A stretch of 35,954 nt of DNA, taken from contig CAMYLP010000006.1 of assembly GCA_947259245.1 (NCBI GenBank), positions 1 to 35,954 on the forward strand, given 5' to 3'. This document shows, one piece after another, positions 29,052 through 35,954 of this stretch. A program made the translations under genes and the position numbers. Positions within the stretch are counted from its first letter, which is position 1, and the number at the start of each line of letters is the position of its first letter. The notes beneath the pieces were generated by a model. It had not been told where the DNA came from and did not search any database. It saw nothing but the letters and a program-made list of their open reading frames with translations. Source of the stretch: an uncultured Patescibacteria group bacterium (GTDB lineage Bacteria; Patescibacteriota; Minisyncoccia; Phycocordibacterales; UBA12088).

Positions 29052-29528
29052 ATGCTTGTTACCATACGTGCAGTGCTTACCGTACGGATATCTGAGGTAC
29101 TAAAGCTCAATTTGGGGGCTGACGTGGGACCGTTTGCATCAACATCAGCGCGAGATGTTTGGGCGGACAAGTTCTTACGTGACGCACGTCAGTCAGAAGA
29201 CCACTGGGTCGCACTGATCGAGAGCACGCCGGAGCCTGATCCTGCGTATGTGACGATGCTCACTGGTAGCGCGAGGGAACTCTTGCCTCCCAGAGCGGCA
29301 CATGAGATCTTGAAAAACATGATCGAAATTTTTATGTCTACGTGGCAGAGCCGTAGTATGCTTTTCACTTTTGGTGACGAAAAGATGCTGGATCCGAAAG
29401 TGACAGGTGAGATGCTGAACATGATGACCGGACTCTTGACTGCACATTTGCAACACGTGGTAGTCGACGGTGACATCGTTTCACGGTGCCCAACGCTGGA
29501 GCGCGACACGAGCGCTTACCTACAATGA
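29052..29528 (+). CDS. Hypothetical protein (158 aa)
   Basis: RBS aaggaggagaacatcATG. Confidence 0.65.
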   Translation: MLVTIRAVLTVRISEVLKLNLGADVGPFASTSARDVWADKFLRDARQSEDHWVALIESTPEPDPAYVTMLTGSARELLPPRAAHEILKNMIEIFMSTWQSRSMLFTFGDEKMLDPKVTGEMLNMMTGLLTAHLQHVVVDGDIVSRCPTLERDTSAYLQ

Positions 29529-30326
29529 CCAGTAGCCATTGTGCCGTATAAGCCCTTCCTTCTGTAGCGCAGCAAGCTGCGCCCGCACATGCGCGGGCGC
29601 AGCTTTTACCGTATGGAGCAGATCTTTCTCTGACAGGTATCGAGAGTGGACCAACGCTCGGACAATAGCACCACGAACCTCACGAGTTGAGTTCTTGAAG
29701 GTACTCTGCTTTGCGTAGTGTTTGCTTTGTGCATTGACACGGACACCCTGTGCCTTGAGGTACGCACCATAATCCATGAGTGCCCACTGCCATTCTCGTG
29801 GGCGGCGTGTGTGAACAACTACTGCTGCAAGTGTTTCCAACTCACCGTCGGTTACGTTTCTGCGCTCTCCTACCAGTTCGTGCAGTAGCACCGTTCGTAT
29901 GTTGGTTTCGACGAGTGCCGTGGGTAGGTCGAAGGCGAACGTGAGAATCGCACGCGCCGTGTATACACCGACACCCGGAAGCACGCACAGCTCTTGTTCG
30001 GTCCTTGGTAGGCGACCATGGTGTTTTGCGACAAGTATCTGTGCTGTCCGATGTAGCGCGCGTGCTCGCCTGTTGTACCCGAGACCTTGCCACAGCACGA
30101 GCACGTCACGCAGTGGTGCACGTGCTAAACGTTGTACTGTTGGAAATCTACGTATGAATGCTCTATACGCTGGAACCACTCGTCCAACCTGTGTTTGCTG
30201 AAGCATCACCTCCGAAACTAACACCCGGTATGGATTGCGGGTCTTTCTCCAGGGTAAATCGTGACGACCGTGACGTCTGTAGTACGACCACACCCGGCGT
30301 CGCAACGCGCGTTGTGCACCTGTCAT
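29520..30326 (-). CDS. MutY-like adenine glycosylase (HhH-GPD), cluster-less
   Basis: HDLPWRKTRNPYRVLVSEVMLQQTQVGRVVPAYRAF, LPGVGVYTARAIL; no Cys cluster at the C-terminus. Confidence 0.87.
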   Translation of the reverse strand: MTGAQRALRRRVWSYYRRHGRHDLPWRKTRNPYRVLVSEVMLQQTQVGRVVPAYRAFIRRFPTVQRLARAPLRDVLVLWQGLGYNRRARALHRTAQILVAKHHGRLPRTEQELCVLPGVGVYTARAILTFAFDLPTALVETNIRTVLLHELVGERRNVTDGELETLAAVVVHTRRPREWQWALMDYGAYLKAQGVRVNAQSKHYAKQSTFKNSTREVRGAIVRALVHSRYLSEKDLLHTVKAAPAHVRAQLAALQKEGLIRHNGYWSL

Positions 30327-30357
30327 GGGAGCAGTATAGCAAACCGCATCTATGTGC

Positions 30358-30951
30358 TTAGTGTTTAAGTGGCAAACTCGATACTTGCGTATACTCTGAT
30401 CCACGAGGAGTTGTGCGTGACATGAGAAGCTCGGCACGCTCCACTAACATGTTGTGCCGTTCCAAGCCAAGGCGTGGAAGGTCCATCAGCTCTCCCACAT
30501 GATACCCCTTCCTAAAACGTGCGAGTGTTGTGTGTGGTAGTAGTGGGTCAATACCGTTTTTAAATGAATCCTCCGGTATGATCGTGCGCTCCGCTAGCGC
30601 GTGGTAGAGCGCGTGGGAATATGTATCCAGCGCTGCGTGTGGGGACCAAAACGCCCACACCATATCATATGTACGTTCGGGTGGAGCATAGCCGATTCGA
30701 TCAAGCTCCAGTGCATAGGGTACGTGCTGTGCGCTCACCTCTTGTAGTGTTGCAGCTACATCCTCACAATGTTCATCCGGTACAGCTCCGATATACAAGA
30801 CCGTGATGTGCAGCTTACGTTCGGGTGTCCACTTCAAGTATGGAATACGACCGTTCTTATCACGATACTTTGAAATAACATTGTGAAAGTGACGTTCGAT
30901 AGGTATCGATACGAATAGGCGGTGTGTTCCATTGCCGGTTGGTGTGTTCAT
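30358..30951 (-). CDS. thpR: RNA 2',3'-cyclic phosphodiesterase / 2'-5' RNA ligase family
   Basis: HRLFVSIPIERHF, KLHITVLYIG and LPHTTLARFRKG (two HxT motifs). Confidence 0.82.
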   Translation of the reverse strand: MNTPTGNGTHRLFVSIPIERHFHNVISKYRDKNGRIPYLKWTPERKLHITVLYIGAVPDEHCEDVAATLQEVSAQHVPYALELDRIGYAPPERTYDMVWAFWSPHAALDTYSHALYHALAERTIIPEDSFKNGIDPLLPHTTLARFRKGYHVGELMDLPRLGLERHNMLVERAELLMSRTTPRGSEYTQVSSLPLKH

Positions 30952-31667
30952 ACGCGAAATATAAGGCCCGCGGGTGGGTATATCACCACGAGTGGATCTC
31001 TGCTTGTATCATATGGGCGAGCGGGTGCGATGTTTCGTCCGTACTCTATGATGCGGTACGTGATATCGTACCAATGCTCTCTCGGTACGATCTCCATAAG
31101 GTCTCGCTCTATACCTACAGGATCTTTATGGTCGGTGAGATCAAAGCGTATCGCAAATCGTTTAACGTGTGTGTCGACGGCGATACCTTCGACTTTATCA
31201 CATACCGTGCCGAGGATGATGTTCGCGGTCTTACGTGCGACGCCGGGCAATGTCAGCAACTCTTCCATGGAACATGGTACGTGAGAATTGTACCGATCTC
31301 TCACAATACGTGCGGTTGCCAATACGTGCTTTGCTTTTGTGCGAAAGAATCCTGTTTGTCTGATATCTTGCTCAAAATCTTCCTGTGTGGCACGACAATA
31401 CGACTCGAGTGTCTTGTACTTTGTAAACAAACGCTCGGTAACCTCATTCACTTTTTTATCAGTGCATTGAGCACTGAGCATGACAGCAACGAGGAGCTCC
31501 CAGGGCGAACTATGTTTAAGCGCTATCTTACTTTCAGGATACATGCGGCGTAACTGTGCATCCAACGCTCGTAGTCGTTCTTGTCGTTCACGAACTCTCG
31601 ACGACGCGCTCCTATCGCGTGCCGGCGTCGTCGCCGGTGTCGTTGTGGTCTTGCGTTTCTTTCTCAT
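30948..31667 (-). CDS. nth: Endonuclease III (Nth-like), cluster cysteines replaced
   Basis: PWELLVAVMLSAQCTDKKVNEVT, LPGVARKTANIIL, VDTHVKRF; C-terminus YGRNIAPARPYDTSRDPLVVIY lacks C-X6-C-X2-C-X5-C. Confidence 0.9.
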   Translation of the reverse strand: MRKKRKTTTTPATTPARDRSASSRVRERQERLRALDAQLRRMYPESKIALKHSSPWELLVAVMLSAQCTDKKVNEVTERLFTKYKTLESYCRATQEDFEQDIRQTGFFRTKAKHVLATARIVRDRYNSHVPCSMEELLTLPGVARKTANIILGTVCDKVEGIAVDTHVKRFAIRFDLTDHKDPVGIERDLMEIVPREHWYDITYRIIEYGRNIAPARPYDTSRDPLVVIYPPAGLIFRV

Positions 31668-31899
31668 GCTGATTCACGTCCGAGGTGAGCTGCTCTCCGT
31701 CTCCCTCGCCTGAACGCCTTGTCCATACGCTTTCGTAGAGCAGTTTCCCTATTGTGCCAAATGCTGCAAGGTACACGATGAGTGCGAGCAGCCAACCTAT
31801 GAATGCTATAAGCGAGACTGTGTTGAGTACTATCGCTCCCAACGAAGCCCACGCCCAGTACTGACCATCCTCTTTTTTGAACATGTGCGCCAGAAACAA
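31612..31899 (-). CDS. -1-frame ORF encoding the apparent C-terminal membrane domain of the 31830-32795 protein
   Basis: GQYWAWASLGAIVLNTVSLIAFIGWLLALIVYLAAFGTIGKLLYE; no ATG at the ORF start (TTG). Confidence 0.6.
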   Translation of the reverse strand: MFLAHMFKKEDGQYWAWASLGAIVLNTVSLIAFIGWLLALIVYLAAFGTIGKLLYESVWTRRSGEGDGEQLTSDVNQHEKETQDHNDTGDDAGTR

Positions 31900-32795
31900 C
31901 CGATGATGACTGCGGGTAGTATACCTACAACGGTGGTAGCAAGTGCCAACACGACGAAGGGTATAGCGAGTAGCACGGCGAGCCCTTTTAGTGCGATGAG
32001 GCCGTTATCGTGCAGGGTAACTTCTGAAGCGCGTCGCGTAAATACTGGGAACAGCAACATGAGGAGTACTGCAGCAACGATAGCTATCAGCGTTTGTGTG
32101 AGAAAGCCCATCATATTAAAAGATGAGCCACCGCTTCCTGTGGTGTGTATGTATTCGATGTCTCCAAGCACCGTTGCCCCGTCCGATAGATACAATTCCC
32201 GTGGAGCACTGTATGTCAATCCTTCCGATAGGTATGCTTGTTCGGTAAGAGAGAGGCTTTCGAGTGCGGTAATGTTCGCTCCGCCTTCAATTGTGCCATT
32301 CACCACCACTCTTCTTGCATGCACTTCGAGTGCACCGCGAATCGTACCCTCGATGCTTACTTCTTCCGCATACACCAACACGTTGCCGCCGACATGCGAG
32401 TCATCGGACATAATTATGCTGCCCCCTAATGCAATGAGGTCCTCCGATGTACTGCCGCGCACCGTGATGATGCCCCCCGCCAGTCGTGCATCTCCTTCGA
32501 TGTTTCCCGAGAGGTCGATGCTTCCTGCAAGTACAAGCGCGTCTTCCCCGATCGTGCCTTCAATTTCCACCTCGTTGCCGGCTGCGAAGGCATCATCCGT
32601 CGTCGAGCCGTATATGTACAGTTTGTTTCCAACAAAGTATGCGTCTCCCTGCACAGACGCCTGTTCTTCCAATACGTAGTGTTCCCCACCGCGGATGATC
32701 GCGGCGTGCACAGTACTTGCCAGTAGGATGTACACGAGACAGACTGCCGCTAATACGGCAACGGATGCACGACGTTGTCTCAGGTGCCGTACCAT
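31830..32795 (-). CDS. Bactofilin-like / polymer-forming repeat membrane protein (0-frame product)
   Basis: Repeats such as GDAYFVGNKLYIYGSTTDDAFAAGNEVEIEGTIGEDALVLAG; C-terminal TM segments interrupted by frame change. Confidence 0.8.
   Translation of the reverse strand: MVRHLRQRRASVAVLAAVCLVYILLASTVHAAIIRGGEHYVLEEQASVQGDAYFVGNKLYIYGSTTDDAFAAGNEVEIEGTIGEDALVLAGSIDLSGNIEGDARLAGGIITVRGSTSEDLIALGGSIIMSDDSHVGGNVLVYAEEVSIEGTIRGALEVHARRVVVNGTIEGGANITALESLSLTEQAYLSEGLTYSAPRELYLSDGATVLGDIEYIHTTGSGGSSFNMMGFLTQTLIAIVAAVLLMLLFPVFTRRASEVTLHDNGLIALKGLAVLLAIPFVVLALATTVVGILPAVIIGCFWRTCSKKRMVSTGRGLRWER
31872..31878 (-). promoter_or_regulatory. Candidate -1 frameshift slippery heptamer A_AAA_AAG
   Basis: Minus strand TCA AAA AAG AGG in the 31830-32795 frame; -1 reading gives GAG GAT GGT CAG TAC TGG. 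Confidence 0.6.
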
Positions 32796-32796
32796 A

Positions 32797-33528
32797 CTAG
32801 CTTGCTTTACCGTTTCGGATCTCCTCCATTCTTTCCGTTTCTTTTTCGAGTCTGCGTTCCTCCTGCCGGATGGCGCTGTCCGCTACTTTACGTGTAGCGT
32901 GCAGGTCCATAAGGGAAAAGGCCATCATGCTCGACAGGGCTATGCCAATGACATTGAGGAGAAAGAGAACAAGGGCACCTCCCGCCACCTGCCAGTCTGT
33001 GGATGCAAGACCGATACCAACGACGGCAAGTGGCGGTACGAGGGCAACCGATATCGCTACGCCCGGTAGCATCTCGTTGAGGTTGGTATGGACCATTGCG
33101 TACGTGGCAGCAAATCCTGATATACACGCGACGACGAAATAGAGCAGGCTTGGGTGTGCTCGTGCCAAGACCTGACTGCCGTTGTCGATCATCATAAATG
33201 GATGTATCAGGAATGCTATAACGAGTGCTATGCCCACCGAAACAGTAAAACTGATCAGAAGCGTCCGTGCGGAACGGTACAACAGCTGTCCATCAACAAG
33301 GACAAGTGCAAGCGATAGTGAGAGCAGCGGATACAGCATTGGCGCGATAAGCATACCGCCAATGATGACCTCCGGGCTGTCGAGCACGAGCCCGATTGCT
33401 GCCATACTGATACCGAGTACGGCAAACATATAGAAGTCGAAGTCACCGGTACTTGCTTTAACGAGACGTGCTACCGATTCGATCTTTTCAGTCTCCGATG
33501 CTATGCGAAAGTGTTCAATGAATGACAT
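32797..33528 (-). CDS. DUF389-like membrane protein
   Basis: FYMFAVLGISMAAIGLVLDSPEVIIGGMLIAPMLYPLLSLSLALVLVD; ISVALVPPLAVVGIGLA. Confidence 0.85.
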   Translation of the reverse strand: MSFIEHFRIASETEKIESVARLVKASTGDFDFYMFAVLGISMAAIGLVLDSPEVIIGGMLIAPMLYPLLSLSLALVLVDGQLLYRSARTLLISFTVSVGIALVIAFLIHPFMMIDNGSQVLARAHPSLLYFVVACISGFAATYAMVHTNLNEMLPGVAISVALVPPLAVVGIGLASTDWQVAGGALVLFLLNVIGIALSSMMAFSLMDLHATRKVADSAIRQEERRLEKETERMEEIRNGKAS

Positions 33529-33529
33529 A

Positions 33530-34534
33530 CTATGCTGTTTCACCCTGATAATCTCCACTTCGCGCTTGTACCACGTAGCGCAACCTACGCACAAATGCCT
33601 TGTGCGCATCATGTACCTGTTCATCGTTGCCGCCCCACGCAAGAAGAGCTTCTTCTTCAAGTGCACGTGAGTATGAGAAGGTGATCGGCCAGGGATTCTT
33701 GTGCAGTGCTATGCCGTTCAGGTGTTCGGTCGCCTCGGCAGGTGTCTGTCCACCGGACAAAAAGACGATGCCACCTATGTTTGGCGGTACGGTAGCGTGA
33801 AGCGCTGCGACCGTCTCACGTACGACATCCGGTGCGTGGAGGGGAATCCCAGACTCTTTGCCGGGCAGCACCATGCTCGCCTTCAGTATGAGGCCGGATA
33901 GTTGTATCTGATATGATTCGAGTGTCCTAAAGAGTGTCCGCAGTGTAACCTCGTGTGCTTCACGACTCCTCTCGAGAGTGTGCGTGCCGGAGTAGAGGAC
34001 CTCTGGCTCTACTATGGGCACCATATGGTGTGCTTGTACCATGGCAGCGTACTGAGCGAGGACATGGGCATTTGCCTGTAGAGCGGTGATGGTCGGGATA
34101 TCGTCGCCAATGTGGACGACCGACCGCCACTTCGTAAAGCGCGCACCTAGCTCATAGTACTCGGTCAGCCTCGTATCAAGCGTTTCTAACCCGTAGCTTA
34201 TCTCCTCGCCGGGGAAGTTGGCGAGTTCGCCGTGACCGTTGTCCACCTTCACACCCGGAATGATGCCGCGTTGCTCAAGCAAGCGCGGAAACGCAACGCC
34301 TTCCGCCGTTTCATTCGTTAGACTGCTCGCATACAGTATAATGCCGGACAAGTACTTCTCTATGTCGGGGGCGGTAAAGAACAACTCCCGCACTCGACGC
34401 GCATTGTCTACTGTGTTGGCGATGCCTAGTGGCTCCAGTCGTTTGGCCATCGTGGTCTCGCTCTCGTCAGCGGCAAGTATGCCTTTCCCCGGTGCCATGA
34501 GGTCAGCAGCCATCTTCTCGAGTGTGGGTACCAT
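33530..34534 (-). CDS. Class I fructose-bisphosphate aldolase
   Basis: MAADLMAPGKGILAADESETTMAKRLEPLGI..., IIPGVKVDNG, GLILKASMVLPGKES, GIVFLSGGQTPAEATEHLN. Confidence 0.93.
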   Translation of the reverse strand: MVPTLEKMAADLMAPGKGILAADESETTMAKRLEPLGIANTVDNARRVRELFFTAPDIEKYLSGIILYASSLTNETAEGVAFPRLLEQRGIIPGVKVDNGHGELANFPGEEISYGLETLDTRLTEYYELGARFTKWRSVVHIGDDIPTITALQANAHVLAQYAAMVQAHHMVPIVEPEVLYSGTHTLERSREAHEVTLRTLFRTLESYQIQLSGLILKASMVLPGKESGIPLHAPDVVRETVAALHATVPPNIGGIVFLSGGQTPAEATEHLNGIALHKNPWPITFSYSRALEEEALLAWGGNDEQVHDAHKAFVRRLRYVVQARSGDYQGETA

Positions 34535-34625
34535 GTACTGTAGTGTACCAGCTGACTCATCATGACCGCAAACCAGCGCACGCCCTGTACGAGCAGAGAG
34601 ACACGTGGTGTGCTATGCTCATTTC

Positions 34626-35078
34626 ATGCCTACAATACTGAAAAACAAGAAGGCAACATTTGACTATGAGATACTGAACGACTTCGAGGCCGGCCTGGAG
34701 CTTTTTGGCTATGAGGTAAAAAGTTTGCGCAAGGGTTTGGGCAAGCTTGAAGGCGCACACGTGGTGGTACGTGGCGGCGAGGCGTACCTCGTAGGTGCTT
34801 CTATCCCACCATATCAGCCCAAGAACACACCAGAGTCATACGACGCTGAAAGACCGCGAAGACTTCTCCTCACAGCAAAGGAACTCAAGACATTGATAGG
34901 CATTGAAGCCGCAAAAGGATTGACAATAGTGCCTATTTCGTTGTATAGTAAGGGCAGATTGTTGAAGCTCAAGATTGCATCCGTGCGCGGCAAAAAGAAG
35001 GCCGACAAACGTGAAGCTATCAAGGAGCGTGATTCAAAACGTGATATTGAACGGTTAATGAAACAACAGCACCGATAG
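34626..35078 (+). CDS. smpB: SsrA-binding protein SmpB
   Basis: NKKATFDYEILNDFEAGLELFGYEVKSLRKGLGKLEGAHVVVRGGEAYL; KRDIERLMK tail. Confidence 0.95.
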   Translation: MPTILKNKKATFDYEILNDFEAGLELFGYEVKSLRKGLGKLEGAHVVVRGGEAYLVGASIPPYQPKNTPESYDAERPRRLLLTAKELKTLIGIEAAKGLTIVPISLYSKGRLLKLKIASVRGKKKADKREAIKERDSKRDIERLMKQQHR

Positions 35079-35087
35079 GAGGATGGA

Positions 35088-35276
35088 ATGGACAACAATG
35101 TAGAGGAGGCTATGGATCGTGCGTGTGCAATCGCAGGAGAGCTGCAGCATCGCTCAATTGCTCTTAACCGACATGCAGATGATCTTCTGTATGATGTGAA
35201 TAAGAGCATCGACCAGCATCCGCTTGCGCGTGCACTTCGTCACTTTACCCTTCAGACCAGCAGATACGCACGATGA
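35088..35276 (+). CDS. Small hypothetical protein (62 aa) between smpB and ssrA
   Basis: RBS taggaggatggaATG, helical composition, followed by a hairpin. Confidence 0.55.
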   Translation: MDNNVEEAMDRACAIAGELQHRSIALNRHADDLLYDVNKSIDQHPLARALRHFTLQTSRYAR

Positions 35277-35295
35277 TCAAAAAGTAGTTCCCTAC

Positions 35296-35320
35296 ACGAC
35301 CGTCCTCGTGACGGTCGTTC
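35296..35320 (+). terminator. Hairpin acgaccgtc-ctcgt-gacggtcgt
   Basis: Perfect 9-bp stem, weak T tract. Confidence 0.5.
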
Positions 35321-35374
35321 CCAAAGTGGGTATACTATCGGAACACTATATGTGTACTACAGTGTTCCTACTTT

Positions 35375-35889
35375 GGGGATGATCGGTTTAGACGGTAGGA
35401 TCGTTCTTTGTAATGTGCAGCACGGAGACCATACACTCCGGAGAATCTGCCAAAAATATCTTAGATACAAGGCGCTGACGAGTGACTGTTCGAGTCGTAC
35501 AAGACGTACGGTGAGGACAGGAACGAGGAAAGGCAAAGCAGTAGATGAGGTATTTTTGGTGGATTCTCACAAAGATGGAAATGAAATACGTGCAAAGAAT
35601 ACTGCACGGGCGACTGTATCTCCGATACAATTCGCTCCCGCATTCGCATAATCGCTTAGATTACCGAATGTCGTCGGTTTCTCACAACGCCGATAGTGTG
35701 ATCCCGGCGTAATATCTTTCGGCTCTGAGGTGTGCGGCACGCATGACCACATACTTCGAGACCTAGATTGCTAGGAAATGCAGATTTTGTTTGTTTCGCC
35801 CTGCTCTTCCGAAATCTAAAAACAAACTATTGCTGTAGATCGTTACTTAGAATTCTTATCGGACGGGGGTTCGATACCCCCCATCTCCA
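35375..35889 (+). ncRNA. ssrA: Transfer-messenger RNA
   Basis: 5' ggggatgatcggtttagacgg and 3' ggacgggggttcgataccccccatctcca; acceptor ggggatg/catctcc; tag frame ends ...FAPAFA-TAA (35649-35651). Confidence 0.9.
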
Positions 35890-35891
35890 CA

Positions 35892-35932
35892 ACAAGAGAC
35901 AACGCCAGCTTCCTGTTGGTGTTTTCTCTTGT
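35892..35932 (+). terminator. Hairpin after tmRNA acaagaga...tctcttgt
   Basis: Long imperfect stem acaagagacaacgccagc-ttcct-gttggtgttttctcttgt. Confidence 0.55.
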
Positions 35933-35954
35933 CAGTGAAAGATGAAGCGGGTAT

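Noticed and set aside
1-35954. CRISPR array, transposase or integrase genes
   Set aside because: No regularly spaced repeats and no recognisable transposase, recombinase or phage proteins among the translated ORFs.

Overview
The window looks like one contiguous piece of a small bacterial genome, most likely Patescibacteria/CPR (inferred from gene content, with no database search). It is mostly housekeeping. Protein genes: clpB, a cysteine desulfurase, infB-rbfA, gyrA, rpsA-like, an M28 peptidase, a spermidine-synthase-like membrane protein, htpX, lemA, groES/groEL, secG, an oligopeptide-type SBP, mutY-like, thpR, nth-like, a bactofilin-like membrane protein, a DUF389 protein, a class I aldolase and smpB. 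RNA genes: tRNA-Tyr, Cys, Leu(TAA), Lys, Leu(TAG), Ser, RNase P RNA and a 515-nt tmRNA. The most interesting signals are: (1) an exactly in-frame A_AAA_AAG slippery heptamer where a bactofilin-like ORF joins its apparent missing C-terminal membrane domain in the -1 frame; (2) both HhH-GPD DNA glycosylases (Nth and MutY) lack the 4Fe-4S cysteines; (3) a perfect 72-bp duplication of the clpB 3' end plus terminator, flanking an 841-bp lipoprotein cassette; (4) tRNA-Ser flanked on both sides by 18-bp copies of its own ends, with a similar 3'-end copy beside tRNA-Tyr; (5) a five-member array of small VirB2/TrbC-like membrane proteins behind a solute-binding protein, the last member having its own apparently leaderless promoter; (6) a promoter-hairpin-terminator module ending 10 nt before rpsA; (7) an oversized tmRNA with a long open frame running into a tag ending ...FAPAFA. 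All homology calls come from motif recognition only.
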